A stretch of DNA of 64,000 nt, from the NCBI GenBank assembly GCA_029260735.1, contig JAJDCR010000131.1:52111-116110 (forward strand), given 5' to 3'. A program made the translations under genes and the position numbers. The stretch comes from Planctomycetota bacterium. Lineage in GTDB: Bacteria > Planctomycetota > Uabimicrobiia > Uabimicrobiales > Uabimicrobiaceae. Positions 17,174 to 26,322 of the stretch are shown here, piece by piece; within the stretch, counting starts at the first letter, position 1; each line of letters starts with the position of its first letter. The notes beneath the pieces were generated by a model. That model saw only the letters and a program-made list of their open reading frames with translations, did no database searches and was not told the DNA's origin.

Positions 17174-17668
17174 ATGGCCAAAGAAAAAATTCCCAAAACA
17201 CCCGCTCTTCGTTTCTTAGAGCAAAAGAAGATTTCTTTTATTTCCCACCTCTATCCCTATGAAGAAAAGGGAGGAGCCAAAGCCGCTGCTCATCAACTTA
17301 GTGTTCCTGAAAATCAAGTTATAAAAACAATTGCTGTAAAAGCAGACAAAAAGAAAATACTCTTAGTTCTGATGCACGGCGATAGAGAGATTTCACTTAA
17401 AGCACTAGGTCGAAGCATCGGAGCTAAATCTACTCAGATGTGCTCTCCTCAAGAAGTGAATAAGAGCACAGGTTATCTGGTGGGAGGGACCTCTCCTTTT
17501 GGCACAAAAACAACCCTTCCCGTCTATATCGAAAAATCCATTTTGGATTTAGATACAATATGGGTCAATGGAGGAAAAAGAGGGCTTCTGGTCGAGCTAA
17601 GAACTATCGATTTGGTCACAGCCCTGCAACCTCAAATCGTAGAATCTGCGCAGCCTCTAGTCTTATGA
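17174..17668 (+). CDS. ybaK: YbaK/EbsC-family aminoacyl-tRNA deacylase
   Basis: A 164-residue YbaK/EbsC protein that hydrolyses mischarged tRNA (typically Cys-tRNAPro in the cytoplasm). Diagnostic features: the start KTPALRFLE, the conserved Lys of VIKTIAVK, LKALGRSIGAK, then STGYLVGGTSPFG and VNGGKRGLLVEL. The length is normal for the family. The start codon follows GGAGTAG. It ends in an ATGA overlap with an NlpC/P60 gene, so the two are translationally coupled, though their functions do not obviously connect. Confidence 0.92.
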   Translation: MAKEKIPKTPALRFLEQKKISFISHLYPYEEKGGAKAAAHQLSVPENQVIKTIAVKADKKKILLVLMHGDREISLKALGRSIGAKSTQMCSPQEVNKSTGYLVGGTSPFGTKTTLPVYIEKSILDLDTIWVNGGKRGLLVELRTIDLVTALQPQIVESAQPLVL

Positions 17669-18384
17669 AAATAAAAAAAACACTTCAACTTCTTTGGGTA
17701 TCGGTTTTTGTTGTAACCATCTTGCTCATCTTATATCCTGTCGGAAAAGGCATTGCCCGTTTGTTTATTGCTCTGTCTATTCCCCTTCTCTTGTTAGGAT
17801 TCAGTGTCTTTATTTGGGAGAAGAAAAAGCTACGTCCTCTTCCTTGGCTTTTCTTTTTTATCCTAAGCTCACTTTTTTTCTTGCCAGGAAAAACCATCAA
17901 CAAAGAACAACTTCAACAGAGCTATCTCAGCAGTCTCAAGTCATACACTCATACTCGCTATGTTTGGGGAGGAGAAAATAGCTTAGGTATCGATTGTTCT
18001 GGTTTAGTCCGCAAAGCTTTGATCCAAGTAACTCTAAAGCAAGGGCTCCGAGAATTAAACTCTGCTCTCCTTCGCTCTAGCATCCAAATGTGGTGGTATG
18101 ACTGCTCGGCCAAATCTCTTCGCGATGAATACAGGGGAATGACAAAGCGAGTATTCTCCGCGACAAACATCAACTCTATTGCTTCCTCTCAGCTTAAACC
18201 CGGAGATCTTGCCGTAACTTCAAGTGGCCAACATGTCCTTGCTTACTTAGGAAACCAAGAATGGATCGAAGCGGATCCCGATCTTGATATAAGAAAAGTT
18301 ATCATAGTAAAGGCTCCCTCTACTGATAATCCTTGGCTAAAAAGGCCAGTGTATATTTTACGTTGGAAATTACTCAGAGAGTAA
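17665..18384 (+). CDS. Membrane-anchored NlpC/P60 cysteine peptidase
   Basis: Starting at ATG 17665 inside the YbaK stop, this gives 239 residues. Three membrane helices come first (about 10-75), then an NlpC/P60 domain: YVWGGENSLGIDCSGLVRKA with the catalytic Cys, QHVLAYLG with the catalytic His, and a downstream polar residue. Such enzymes cut the stem peptide of peptidoglycan. The domain is short but complete and would face the periplasm. Loop residues between helices are few. A structured RNA element and a terminator follow. Confidence 0.85.
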   Translation: MKIKKTLQLLWVSVFVVTILLILYPVGKGIARLFIALSIPLLLLGFSVFIWEKKKLRPLPWLFFFILSSLFFLPGKTINKEQLQQSYLSSLKSYTHTRYVWGGENSLGIDCSGLVRKALIQVTLKQGLRELNSALLRSSIQMWWYDCSAKSLRDEYRGMTKRVFSATNINSIASSQLKPGDLAVTSSGQHVLAYLGNQEWIEADPDLDIRKVIIVKAPSTDNPWLKRPVYILRWKLLRE

Positions 18385-18402
18385 AATAGTTTATCGGTGG
18401 GC

Positions 18403-18453
18403 AATAGCCGTACTAGCCCATGTTCTAGTAAGGGTTCTTAACCCAGGGCTATT
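18403..18453 (+). ncRNA. Predicted three-way-junction RNA element after the ybaK operon
   Basis: The stem AATAGCC (18403-18409) pairs with GGCTATT (18447-18453). Inside, TACTAG (18411-18416) pairs with CTAGTA (18425-18430) and GGGTT (18432-18436) pairs with AACCC (18440-18444), giving a compact three-way junction of 51 bases. It could be a processed 3' UTR element, an independent small RNA or an intergenic repeat. Confidence 0.45.
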
Positions 18454-18460
18454 CACGTTA

Positions 18461-18482
18461 ATTCCCTTCGGGGATGCTTTTT
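18461..18482 (+). terminator. Rho-independent terminator of the ybaK-nlpC operon
   Basis: ATTCCC (18461-18466) and GGGGAT (18470-18475), with a TTC loop, are followed by GC and a run of T (18478-18482). It lies 77 bases after the stop of the NlpC/P60 gene. Confidence 0.65.
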
Positions 18483-18566
18483 CTCGAAGGTCACATCCCA
18501 ATACCTAAACTCTTATTTTCAACATGTAATCAACTCCCGGGATAATGATTAAAAATACGAGAATGA

Positions 18567-20639
18567 TCACTTGTTTTTCTGCAAAATATTTTTCGGAAAG
18601 GCAGGGCGAACCTGCCCTACATGATAATTATGGCAAGTCGAACATTCGTCGCCTGCTCTCTCGGGCTGGTGGCAACGCGAACATGTTTCCAAGGAAATGG
18701 GCTCGAAGTTGCGAATGCTCTTTTGGGAACTTAGGTTTTCGTAGACTTCTTGGAATTTTTTCTTAGAGTAACCTTGGGTCATATTGTGACAGCTTTGGCA
18801 ACCTTTTTTGGTCAGAGACTTAAGGTGCTTGCTATGATCGAAGTGGGTGAAGTTTTTTTGTCGCTCGTAGGTCGGTTTGCTTTTCCAATTTGCCTTTAGC
18901 TCCCCTTGATTCTTTTCTAAGCTGTGGCAAAAAAGACAGTTCTCTTGTTTTTTTAATGTGCTTAGAAGAGGAGAGTTTTGTTTTATGCTCGCTTCAACAA
19001 GTTCCTTCATGAGAGGATCAAGATGAAAAGCTGGCTGGTAATGAACTTGAAATTTTTGGTCTTTTTTTTGCCAACTCCACTGACTAGGGGCTTTTCTTTG
19101 ACCAAAATGACTCCATTGTTTTTCATAGATTTTATGTTTAGATCGGAATCTGTGAATGAGTTCGTTCATTTTCATTTCATAGTGAGGAAAACGTTCTAGG
19201 ATTTCTTTTTCTTTATTTTGAGAAGATAAAAACAGAGGATTGAGTTTTTCAAAGTCTTCTCTTCCTGGAAAAGACTCGGTCGGCTGTTGGACAAAAGCCC
19301 GCCATTGACTCCAGGTAGGAATTTTTTTTTCCCAACTCAGCATCTCTGCAATTTCGGTAATTTTCTCTACGCTTCCTTTTTCTATTTTCTCCAGTTCATT
19401 CATGAGTTTTTTTCGTTTTTTGTCGAGAAGAGAACCTTCTTTGCTCCATTGAGATAAGGTTTCTTTCTTGGCGGAAGCTTTTAGGAATCGTTCTGAGAAA
19501 TAAAGAGTGTCCACCAGTATTTTATGAAAGTTTTGTAATATGCTATCGATAACTGTGATATCCCGCTGGTACATTTTAGTAATAAGGGGATAAAGAAGAG
19601 GATAGTTCTTTGAACTTAGATTTTCATACAAGGTTTTCACTTCTTGGGAAGAAAAAGCATAGTTCATGGATTTTTGAATCTCTTCTTGGTGGCAAGAGAA
19701 ACAGGTTGTCTCAAAAGACCTAGTTCCCATACGCTTTCCCTCCACTTCATGGCAAGAAGAGCATTTTTTTTGCTTTTGATTTTCGATGTGCTCTTCGTGA
19801 GAAAGATGATTAAACTTAATTCTCGGCCGACGGAAATAAGGATAATCAGAGCGAAAGGGAGGATGATCAAGGCCTAAAAAATAAAACTCTTCTTTGTGAC
19901 AGACTTGGCACTTGTGTTTGCTTATTGCTTTTAAATCGGCTTTACGCCCACGATGCTCAAAATGACAGTAAGCACAAGCAACTTGCTTGTCCTTGTTTTC
20001 ATGGGGGGTGCCTAAAGAAATCCATAGGCTCTTTTTTTCTGAACTAGCCTTCTCTTCAATGCGTTCACTAATTTCAGTGAGAGCCTCAAAGCTTTGCCCA
20101 TGTGCAAAAAGAGGATACTTTCCTTGGTGGGGATGACACTGCAAACAAAGCCTACTTTCTTGCATTCGAGCTTGGGCAAGATCCCAACTCGATTTTTCCC
20201 AGGAACCATTTGCTATTTTGTGACAACTTTGGCAGCTCTCTTCTTCTATTTTTTCTCCTTCATGAATGCTATGAGCAAAAGAGAGAGGTCCTGGAGAGAG
20301 CCATTTGGACTGAGACCCCAGAGAAAGAACCAAGAAAACCATTGATGCCGTTAATAAAGCAGCATAAATAGCCATTTGCCTTCGTTTTTTCTCGGGAGCA
20401 GCTTGAGGATGGCAGTAGGCAACTGGACGGCAACAGGAACCATCTACCATCGGTCCTAAGTGGCATTTACCTCCACAGCTTTCTGGGCGTGTGCAAAGCC
20501 ACTTCTTTTTTTCTACTTGGTATGCAGGCAAGCATTCAAAATCGGCTTGGCAGCTTCCTTTTTCATCTGGGCCCAAGCGGCAGCAAATGCCTTCTTCTAC
20601 CCAGCCACAAGTTTCCCCAGAAATTTTTTTTCTACTCAT
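18567..20639 (-). CDS. Membrane-anchored decaheme cytochrome c with N-terminal Cys-rich domain
   Basis: A 690-residue protein with ten CxxCH heme sites: CQSCH, CLQCH, CAYCH, CQVCH, CSSCH, CFSCH, CLFCH, CQSCH, CSRCH and CSTCH. A single membrane helix lies near residues 90-108. Before it, the first 85 residues contain two similar Cys motifs, CCRLGP...GSC and CHLGP...GSC, which would be cytoplasmic and might hold a metal or Fe-S site. The heme part should face the periplasm. A long helical segment separates two heme groups (about 345-575). It follows the FHA-reductase gene by 6 bases, so reductase and cytochrome probably form one electron-transfer complex. Confidence 0.88.
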   Translation of the reverse strand: MSRKKISGETCGWVEEGICCRLGPDEKGSCQADFECLPAYQVEKKKWLCTRPESCGGKCHLGPMVDGSCCRPVAYCHPQAAPEKKRRQMAIYAALLTASMVFLVLSLGSQSKWLSPGPLSFAHSIHEGEKIEEESCQSCHKIANGSWEKSSWDLAQARMQESRLCLQCHPHQGKYPLFAHGQSFEALTEISERIEEKASSEKKSLWISLGTPHENKDKQVACAYCHFEHRGRKADLKAISKHKCQVCHKEEFYFLGLDHPPFRSDYPYFRRPRIKFNHLSHEEHIENQKQKKCSSCHEVEGKRMGTRSFETTCFSCHQEEIQKSMNYAFSSQEVKTLYENLSSKNYPLLYPLITKMYQRDITVIDSILQNFHKILVDTLYFSERFLKASAKKETLSQWSKEGSLLDKKRKKLMNELEKIEKGSVEKITEIAEMLSWEKKIPTWSQWRAFVQQPTESFPGREDFEKLNPLFLSSQNKEKEILERFPHYEMKMNELIHRFRSKHKIYEKQWSHFGQRKAPSQWSWQKKDQKFQVHYQPAFHLDPLMKELVEASIKQNSPLLSTLKKQENCLFCHSLEKNQGELKANWKSKPTYERQKNFTHFDHSKHLKSLTKKGCQSCHNMTQGYSKKKFQEVYENLSSQKSIRNFEPISLETCSRCHQPERAGDECSTCHNYHVGQVRPAFPKNILQKNK

Positions 20640-20646
20640 GTCTATC

Positions 20647-23280
20647 CTAAAAAAATAAATGAACTAAAGCTGTGTGAAGTAGAGCCAAAACAAGTAAACT
20701 AACTGCTAAGAAAGAATGCCAGAAAAGCCATCTTTTTCTACGATGCCAGAGGACATAGTCTTGGTCACAGAGTTGTTTTTCTTGGCAAATAGTGATCATC
20801 TGTCCGACAATTTCTCGGCCGACAGCAGAATCAAGGCTGTTTTTCAATACCTCTAACTTATCGGCGTAATCGATAAAACCTCGGGTAAGAAGAGCGGGAG
20901 ATTGGAAAGGCCGCTGTCTTAAGTTTCTACTATAAAAAAAGCTGGCTAGTTCTTCTCGATAAAAATCCGCGATTTTGGAACTATTGGTTTGCGCTATAGA
21001 TTCAAGAGCCAGACGTTCTGCTTGCTCTCGAAACTTCTTTTGTTGAACGGTTATACTTTGAATGTCAATGCTGACATTAAAATGACTCAGCCATTTTTGC
21101 ATAACAAAAGTAGTCAAGCCGCTACTGGAGACCCAAAGAAATACTAGGAATAAAATAAGTTCTATCCAGCCCTGGGGTTGTCCATCGACGTGAGCAAAAA
21201 AAGCCAAGAGAGAAAACACTCCTAAAAAACTATGCCAAGATAAGCTCTTAAGTTTCCATTGAAAAGACAGTAAAATTAAAGTCAGCAGCAAAATATATCC
21301 CGAAGCATATTTCAAAGGAAGAGGAAGCGAAATCTCAGAAGCAGCGAGCCAAAGAAGGGGAAAAAAAAGCAAAAGCAAAAGCACTTCGCTTGTAATTAAA
21401 TCGAGCCGATTTTTCCACAAGGAAGCTTTCCCTTGAGACAAAGACAAAGGCTCAATATTCAAATTTCCTGTCGGAGTAGCAATACAGCTAAGACAATGGC
21501 CTGCGGGAACTTTCCGAGTAGGTTTGTGCTGGGAGTATTCAAAATTTTGTTCCCCTTTCACCCTAACCATGCAAGTTTGGCAACTGCCTGTTTGGCAATG
21601 AGAAGAAAGGACAATGCCCTGTTTTCGACTAAAGGATAAGAGAGATCCATCTTGGGGTGCCCATTCATAGCTTTCTTTTAGAGTAGGAAATGTCACTGTT
21701 GCTCTGCTTGTCTGGGAAGAAGAGTCGTCATATCGACGGTAAAAACACTCCTGATGAATATTTTGAGCTCCCCATGCCTGCAAATTCAATTGGAACTCTT
21801 CTGTCATCACTTCTGGACCACAGAGATAAAAATCCCCATATTTTTTAATCTGACGAAATTTCTCCTCTTTCTCCTTGCTCTCTTCTCCTAAGATTAGAGT
21901 CTGAGAAATTTTATCTTCAATAAAACTAATATCTATATGTGCTTTAGGAGAACTATCCGAAACTGTTTTCTGAAGTGAAGTATAGTGAACAAAAATATGT
22001 ATGTCAGGGTATTCCCCCAACTCATAGAGATGTTTCTCCATGATCGCTTCGTTTTCTTTGACACTGTAAAATAACCAACACATCCGCCCTGGGCATTTTT
22101 GAGCAATGCTGTTGAGCATGCTCAACAGGGGAGTAATACCGATCCCTCCCGCGATCAACACCACAGGCTCATCCTTCTCTATATCTAAATTAAGCATATT
22201 TCCAGCAGGAACTTCTGCCTGTAAAACATCTCCCACCTTGATTTTATGTAGATAGCCCGACCCCCAACCTTTCTGGGCCAATTTCTTCACTGTAATTCGA
22301 TAGTAAGAAGGAAAAGTGGAGTTATTCTGAGAAAAATCTAAATAGGGGCTCTCGGAAAGAGAGTAGCAACGACTTCCCTCTCCCTCTCCTTCTTTTATTT
22401 TTAAAGTAATATACTGACCAGGCAAAAACAAAGGTAAATTTTTTTGGTCAGGAGATTTAAGATAAATCGATTTTACCAAAGAGGAAAGCCCTACACGAAA
22501 AGCCGCTTGGGAACCCAGTCGAATTGTATCTCTATCTTGGAGAGGTAATTTTTGACGAGGGAGCAATTTATGCTCATTGAGAAAAGTGGCATTGCGACTC
22601 TCTAAGTCTTGGAGAAACCACCCTTCTTTTTCATAGACAATCATCGCATGACGGCGACTGACTTCTTGGTGCCAAGCGACTACTTCACATTCTTCTCGTC
22701 CTAAAATAATATCGCAAGAAACACTATTGGCGTAAGGTTGGGTAGATATTTTTTTAGTGATCAGATAATCTTTATTTTGAGGAAAAAAAGAGTATTCCTC
22801 CGCTTCATCTTCTCTGTATAAAACTAGATGTGGTCGTTGATCTTCTGACTCCAGTCGAAAAACTTGAAGTTCTCTCGTTCCTGACCAAAGCTGGCGAGAG
22901 TTCTTTTCTTCTTCAATTTTATAATCTAAAAGTTGCAAGGCATTTCGATAATGATCTCGTTGGTATTTTTGATAGTCCCAAATGGATAGGGCATAAAAAA
23001 AAGCACCTAGAAGAAGCAGGATCAAGCTAAGAGTAGTAAAAGCAAACATTCCTTCGCTCAAGAGAAAACTAAATGTTAGATTCCCCAGTTTAGGAGAAAG
23101 AGAAAAATGAAAAAAAAGAAATAAAAAAACTCCTCCTCCCAAGATAAAAAAGAGGTATTTTCTATTAAATAATGTTAATCTTTTCATGAAAATATTTTGC
23201 TCGCAAGTAGGAAAAACAAAAGTTGACAAAATATCGTAAAGCACTAAAATACAAAAAAACAAAAGCAAGGTAAAGTTCAT
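20647..23280 (-). CDS. FHA - flavin reductase - 2Fe2S ferredoxin - membrane heme-b-like fusion
   Basis: An 877-residue fusion. N-terminal helices (about 5-100) precede an FHA domain (about 190-262: ILGREECEV, EVSRRHAMIV, DLESRNATFLN). A ferredoxin-reductase module follows, with FAD motif RCYSLS (304-309) and NAD-binding GGIGITP (378-384). A plant-type 2Fe-2S domain comes next, ligands C562, C567, C570 and C599 or C596. The C-terminal membrane part carries two WHSFL...H segments (H683/H697 and H855/H869) that could bind heme b. It should pass electrons from NAD(P)H to the next-gene cytochrome, with FHA-phosphopeptide control. ATG 23280 is used; M32 (23187) is an alternative start with a simpler membrane start. 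Confidence 0.85.
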   Translation of the reverse strand: MNFTLLLFFCILVLYDILSTFVFPTCEQNIFMKRLTLFNRKYLFFILGGGVFLFLFFHFSLSPKLGNLTFSFLLSEGMFAFTTLSLILLLLGAFFYALSIWDYQKYQRDHYRNALQLLDYKIEEEKNSRQLWSGTRELQVFRLESEDQRPHLVLYREDEAEEYSFFPQNKDYLITKKISTQPYANSVSCDIILGREECEVVAWHQEVSRRHAMIVYEKEGWFLQDLESRNATFLNEHKLLPRQKLPLQDRDTIRLGSQAAFRVGLSSLVKSIYLKSPDQKNLPLFLPGQYITLKIKEGEGEGSRCYSLSESPYLDFSQNNSTFPSYYRITVKKLAQKGWGSGYLHKIKVGDVLQAEVPAGNMLNLDIEKDEPVVLIAGGIGITPLLSMLNSIAQKCPGRMCWLFYSVKENEAIMEKHLYELGEYPDIHIFVHYTSLQKTVSDSSPKAHIDISFIEDKISQTLILGEESKEKEEKFRQIKKYGDFYLCGPEVMTEEFQLNLQAWGAQNIHQECFYRRYDDSSSQTSRATVTFPTLKESYEWAPQDGSLLSFSRKQGIVLSSHCQTGSCQTCMVRVKGEQNFEYSQHKPTRKVPAGHCLSCIATPTGNLNIEPLSLSQGKASLWKNRLDLITSEVLLLLLFFPLLWLAASEISLPLPLKYASGYILLLTLILLSFQWKLKSLSWHSFLGVFSLLAFFAHVDGQPQGWIELILFLVFLWVSSSGLTTFVMQKWLSHFNVSIDIQSITVQQKKFREQAERLALESIAQTNSSKIADFYREELASFFYSRNLRQRPFQSPALLTRGFIDYADKLEVLKNSLDSAVGREIVGQMITICQEKQLCDQDYVLWHRRKRWLFWHSFLAVSLLVLALLHTALVHLFF
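23223..23250 (+). promoter_or_regulatory. Candidate sigma70 promoter of the kinase operon
   Basis: TTGACA (23223-23228) and TAAAAT (23245-23250) are 16 bases apart. It lies inside the 5' part of the divergent reductase frame if ATG 23280 is its start, which slightly favours the later start at 23187. Confidence 0.55.
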
Positions 23281-23304
23281 AATTTAGAAAAAGGGATAGA
23301 TTGC

Positions 23305-26300
23305 ATGAGATTTTATCTGGGGGATCGGATCAACTCCTATGAAATTACATCTGACCGAGAAATTGGGCGAGGCAAACACGGAGTCCTCTATCAGGTGCGT
23401 CACATGGAGCTTTTTTCTTCAAAGCTTTTTTCCATTGGTCAAACTAAGCTACCTCAAAATACAGTGGAGTTAAGTAAGCTAGATCCCTATTTTCGGAAAA
23501 ACAACTACCTTCTTCCTCCCAATGGTCACTTGGGTTCAACCAGTTTTTCTCTCGGAGAAGCCTGTGAAGTCATTCAAGAAAACCAAGCTCTTTACCTAAT
23601 GAAACAAGAAGGAGAAAATATAGGAGTTTACAGTCCAGAGAACTACTTAGCTCTAAAAATTCTCTATAGCCAGCAAAAAGATTTACAAACTCCCCCCGGC
23701 TTTCCTTCTGAAATTAGAGTAGGGTTAAGTCTACACCACCCTCATATTCTTCCCTTACGAGACTTTGGGTGGGAGAAATACAACCTGCTTTCATTAACTC
23801 CCAAGCACGAGTCCTATTCGCTGTGGGCAACTTACTTAGAAAACCCAGAAGATATTTCCCTTTGTGAAAAACTTTTGCTCCCAAACTATCTCAAGAAACA
23901 CTGTCAAATTTCGGAGAAAATACACTTTCGCTACCACCAAGGATACCTCATTGCTCACGATGAAGAAAGACAGCAAAACTACTTACTTTTGGTGGAAAAA
24001 TCAAATGACACAATTTCTCTTTTCCTTTGCTTTTATTACTTTGCCATGCCTTTTATTCAGGGAAAGACATTTCAAGAAATCACGAATTTGCCCGCTCTAG
24101 AGGCTCTCCACATTCTCCGGCAAGCTCTTTCTACAATGGAGTATCTTCAACAAAAAAAAATGATCCATTGCGACCTTAAACCTTCTCATTTTTTACTCCA
24201 AAAGCAGGGCGGGCAAAACCATGCCTGGCTGATTGATTTTGGACTCAGTCATGTTCTTCTAGACCAAAACTTAGACCACTCCGTTTTTGCGGCGGGCACT
24301 TTTCCCTATGCTTCTCCTGAAAAAAGAAAAAATGAAAAATCTGATATTTACTCTTTAGGAGCAACTTTTTTCCAAGTTTTCTTTGGTAAAGTTCCTCTTC
24401 ATCCGGTTGAGTTTCCGACTTTTCTCAATGAACAACTCCAAAAGATCACTCAAATGCTAAAAAAAGCGATGAATCCTGCACCAGAACAAAGGTACAGCGC
24501 AAAGGAGTTTCGGGAAGAAGTCGAGGAGATTATTCAGGAATGGCCCGATTGTCCTAGTGAAGAAAGAATTCGAGAAGAAACCGAGTCTGATGCCAGTGGC
24601 TACCCTTATCTTTTTTTGGGCTACCAATGGCCGGGAAAAAAACACTACGCCATTTTTCGCTTAGACAAGCCGCAGTACACTGTAGGAAGAAGTGAATACA
24701 ATGATATATGCATCGGATTAGATCCTCCCGACCGAAGCATTCCTCGGCAAATTTTCACCTTAGAAAGAATTTCTTCTGGAGATCAGTATAGCTATCGTCT
24801 TCTCAACTCTAGCAAAAAACTCTTTGATTGGAAACGCTCCATTGGATCTCCTGAGGAAAAAGAGAAGGAACTTCCGAAAGAGTTGATTTTAGAAGATGGT
24901 GACTATTTTTATAGTAAAAAAAATCGAAGTAATATTCGCTGGTATTTTGCCTATTCCATTGATTATCGGCTAACTCCTCAAAATGTAAAGATACCTGATT
25001 TTCAAGACGCTATCTTTAAAATTCCCTGTTCAGACAAAGGGAGTAAGGTCTATTCCTTTCTCGATTCAGAATCTTCCCTTGACGATACTTTTGAGCTTCC
25101 CATTTGGGAAATATTAGAGAAAAAAGAAGGTTCCGCTCAGAAAAATCACAATTTGTTTGCTCTTTTACTCATACTTTGCCTTCTCACCCTTCTTGTCGGA
25201 TTAGACTATCTTCGACAGGAAAAAAAGGATAGCCAGAATAGCCAGAATACTAAAAATAGTAAGAGTATCGTTGAAAACAAAAAAAGGGAGAAAGAGAATC
25301 CTCCCTCGGTTTCTCCCATCATGACCAAAAAAGAAGAGACTCCTCAAAACGAAGAAAAAAAAGCTACTCCTCCTATTCGGTGGAAATTTCTCTTTGAACT
25401 AGAAGAAGAATTTGTTTACGAAAATAATTCCTTTTATCTTTCGGTCAGAGCAGAAGATAAAAGAGTTCCCCAGAAAATAGAAGAGTATCGCTTTCTTTTC
25501 CCCGAGAAAAAACAATTGATTTCGACTCAGGGGAATTGTCGCTATCAATTTTCTCGCCCAGGTCGCTATCCCGTCGAGCTATTTGTTCGAACAAAAGAAG
25601 GCCAATTTTTCAAGGGTGGTTCTCACGAAATAGAGGTTTTTGCCCTACCAACCTATTTACTCAGGCAAGAAGAAAATAAGGTCATTGTAAAACTAGATCG
25701 GCATAGCGCTCTTCCTGAGGCTCGTTTTAGAGTCTTTGTCGTGCAAGATTTCTTAGGCCAAGCCACCCAACGTAAAGAATTGACTCGCGATGAGGTTGCT
25801 TCTTCTTTTACAGTTGAATGCTATCAGCACTTTTTGCAGACAGGGGGAATAAAACGTATTCAAGTCGAAATGGAGCTAGGAGAAAAAAGCTTTACTCTCC
25901 CTGAGCAAACGATCAAAGCAGATAGCCTTTGGATTCCTTTGGGCAAAGATAAATCTTTAGAACTTCTCTGGCTCGATTTTGAAAACCCTACTTGGCAGAA
26001 AGAACAGAAAAAAATTCTCCGCTCTATCCGGGAAAATCAAGATTTTGAATACGCTCGAGCTCAGTACAAAATTTTCCGAAATTTTTTGGGAGGTTTTGCC
26101 TACAAAGCAGTAAACTATAATTACAGCGTAGCTCATGTATTAGCCATTTATCAAATAACCGACTCTCAGATTATTACAAAAACGCGAGAAAAACTCATCG
26201 TAGAGCGGGACAAGAAGAGCACTACCCCGACTTTTTATCAACGATACCAACAATTGATCGAACTACTCCGAATCCGTGAAGAACAACTTGTGAAGTCAAA

Positions 26301-26307
26301 ACGCTAG
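23305..26307 (+). CDS. Membrane Ser/Thr kinase with FHA domain and extracytoplasmic tail
   Basis: A 1000-residue protein. The kinase core has a G loop at IGRGKHGVLY (20-29), catalytic Lys in ALKIL (118), HCDLKPSHF (288-296), DFG (311-313) and GTFPYASPE (331-339). The HRD Arg is Cys, so it is a non-RD kinase. About 90 residues separate the G loop from the Lys, unusually long. An FHA-like domain follows (about 455-550, starting YTVGRSEYNDI), then one membrane helix (616-636) and about 360 extracytoplasmic residues, partly PKD-like. It should phosphorylate Ser/Thr of partner proteins in response to an outside signal. Divergent from the FHA reductase, its likely target. Confidence 0.88.
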   Translation: MRFYLGDRINSYEITSDREIGRGKHGVLYQVRHMELFSSKLFSIGQTKLPQNTVELSKLDPYFRKNNYLLPPNGHLGSTSFSLGEACEVIQENQALYLMKQEGENIGVYSPENYLALKILYSQQKDLQTPPGFPSEIRVGLSLHHPHILPLRDFGWEKYNLLSLTPKHESYSLWATYLENPEDISLCEKLLLPNYLKKHCQISEKIHFRYHQGYLIAHDEERQQNYLLLVEKSNDTISLFLCFYYFAMPFIQGKTFQEITNLPALEALHILRQALSTMEYLQQKKMIHCDLKPSHFLLQKQGGQNHAWLIDFGLSHVLLDQNLDHSVFAAGTFPYASPEKRKNEKSDIYSLGATFFQVFFGKVPLHPVEFPTFLNEQLQKITQMLKKAMNPAPEQRYSAKEFREEVEEIIQEWPDCPSEERIREETESDASGYPYLFLGYQWPGKKHYAIFRLDKPQYTVGRSEYNDICIGLDPPDRSIPRQIFTLERISSGDQYSYRLLNSSKKLFDWKRSIGSPEEKEKELPKELILEDGDYFYSKKNRSNIRWYFAYSIDYRLTPQNVKIPDFQDAIFKIPCSDKGSKVYSFLDSESSLDDTFELPIWEILEKKEGSAQKNHNLFALLLILCLLTLLVGLDYLRQEKKDSQNSQNTKNSKSIVENKKREKENPPSVSPIMTKKEETPQNEEKKATPPIRWKFLFELEEEFVYENNSFYLSVRAEDKRVPQKIEEYRFLFPEKKQLISTQGNCRYQFSRPGRYPVELFVRTKEGQFFKGGSHEIEVFALPTYLLRQEENKVIVKLDRHSALPEARFRVFVVQDFLGQATQRKELTRDEVASSFTVECYQHFLQTGGIKRIQVEMELGEKSFTLPEQTIKADSLWIPLGKDKSLELLWLDFENPTWQKEQKKILRSIRENQDFEYARAQYKIFRNFLGGFAYKAVNYNYSVAHVLAIYQITDSQIITKTREKLIVERDKKSTTPTFYQRYQQLIELLRIREEQLVKSKR

Positions 26308-26322
26308 ATAGTAAGGAAAGTC

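Noticed and set aside
23281..23304. Frameshift or fusion between the divergent reductase and kinase
   Set aside because: Both frames are intact and on opposite strands with ordinary starts.
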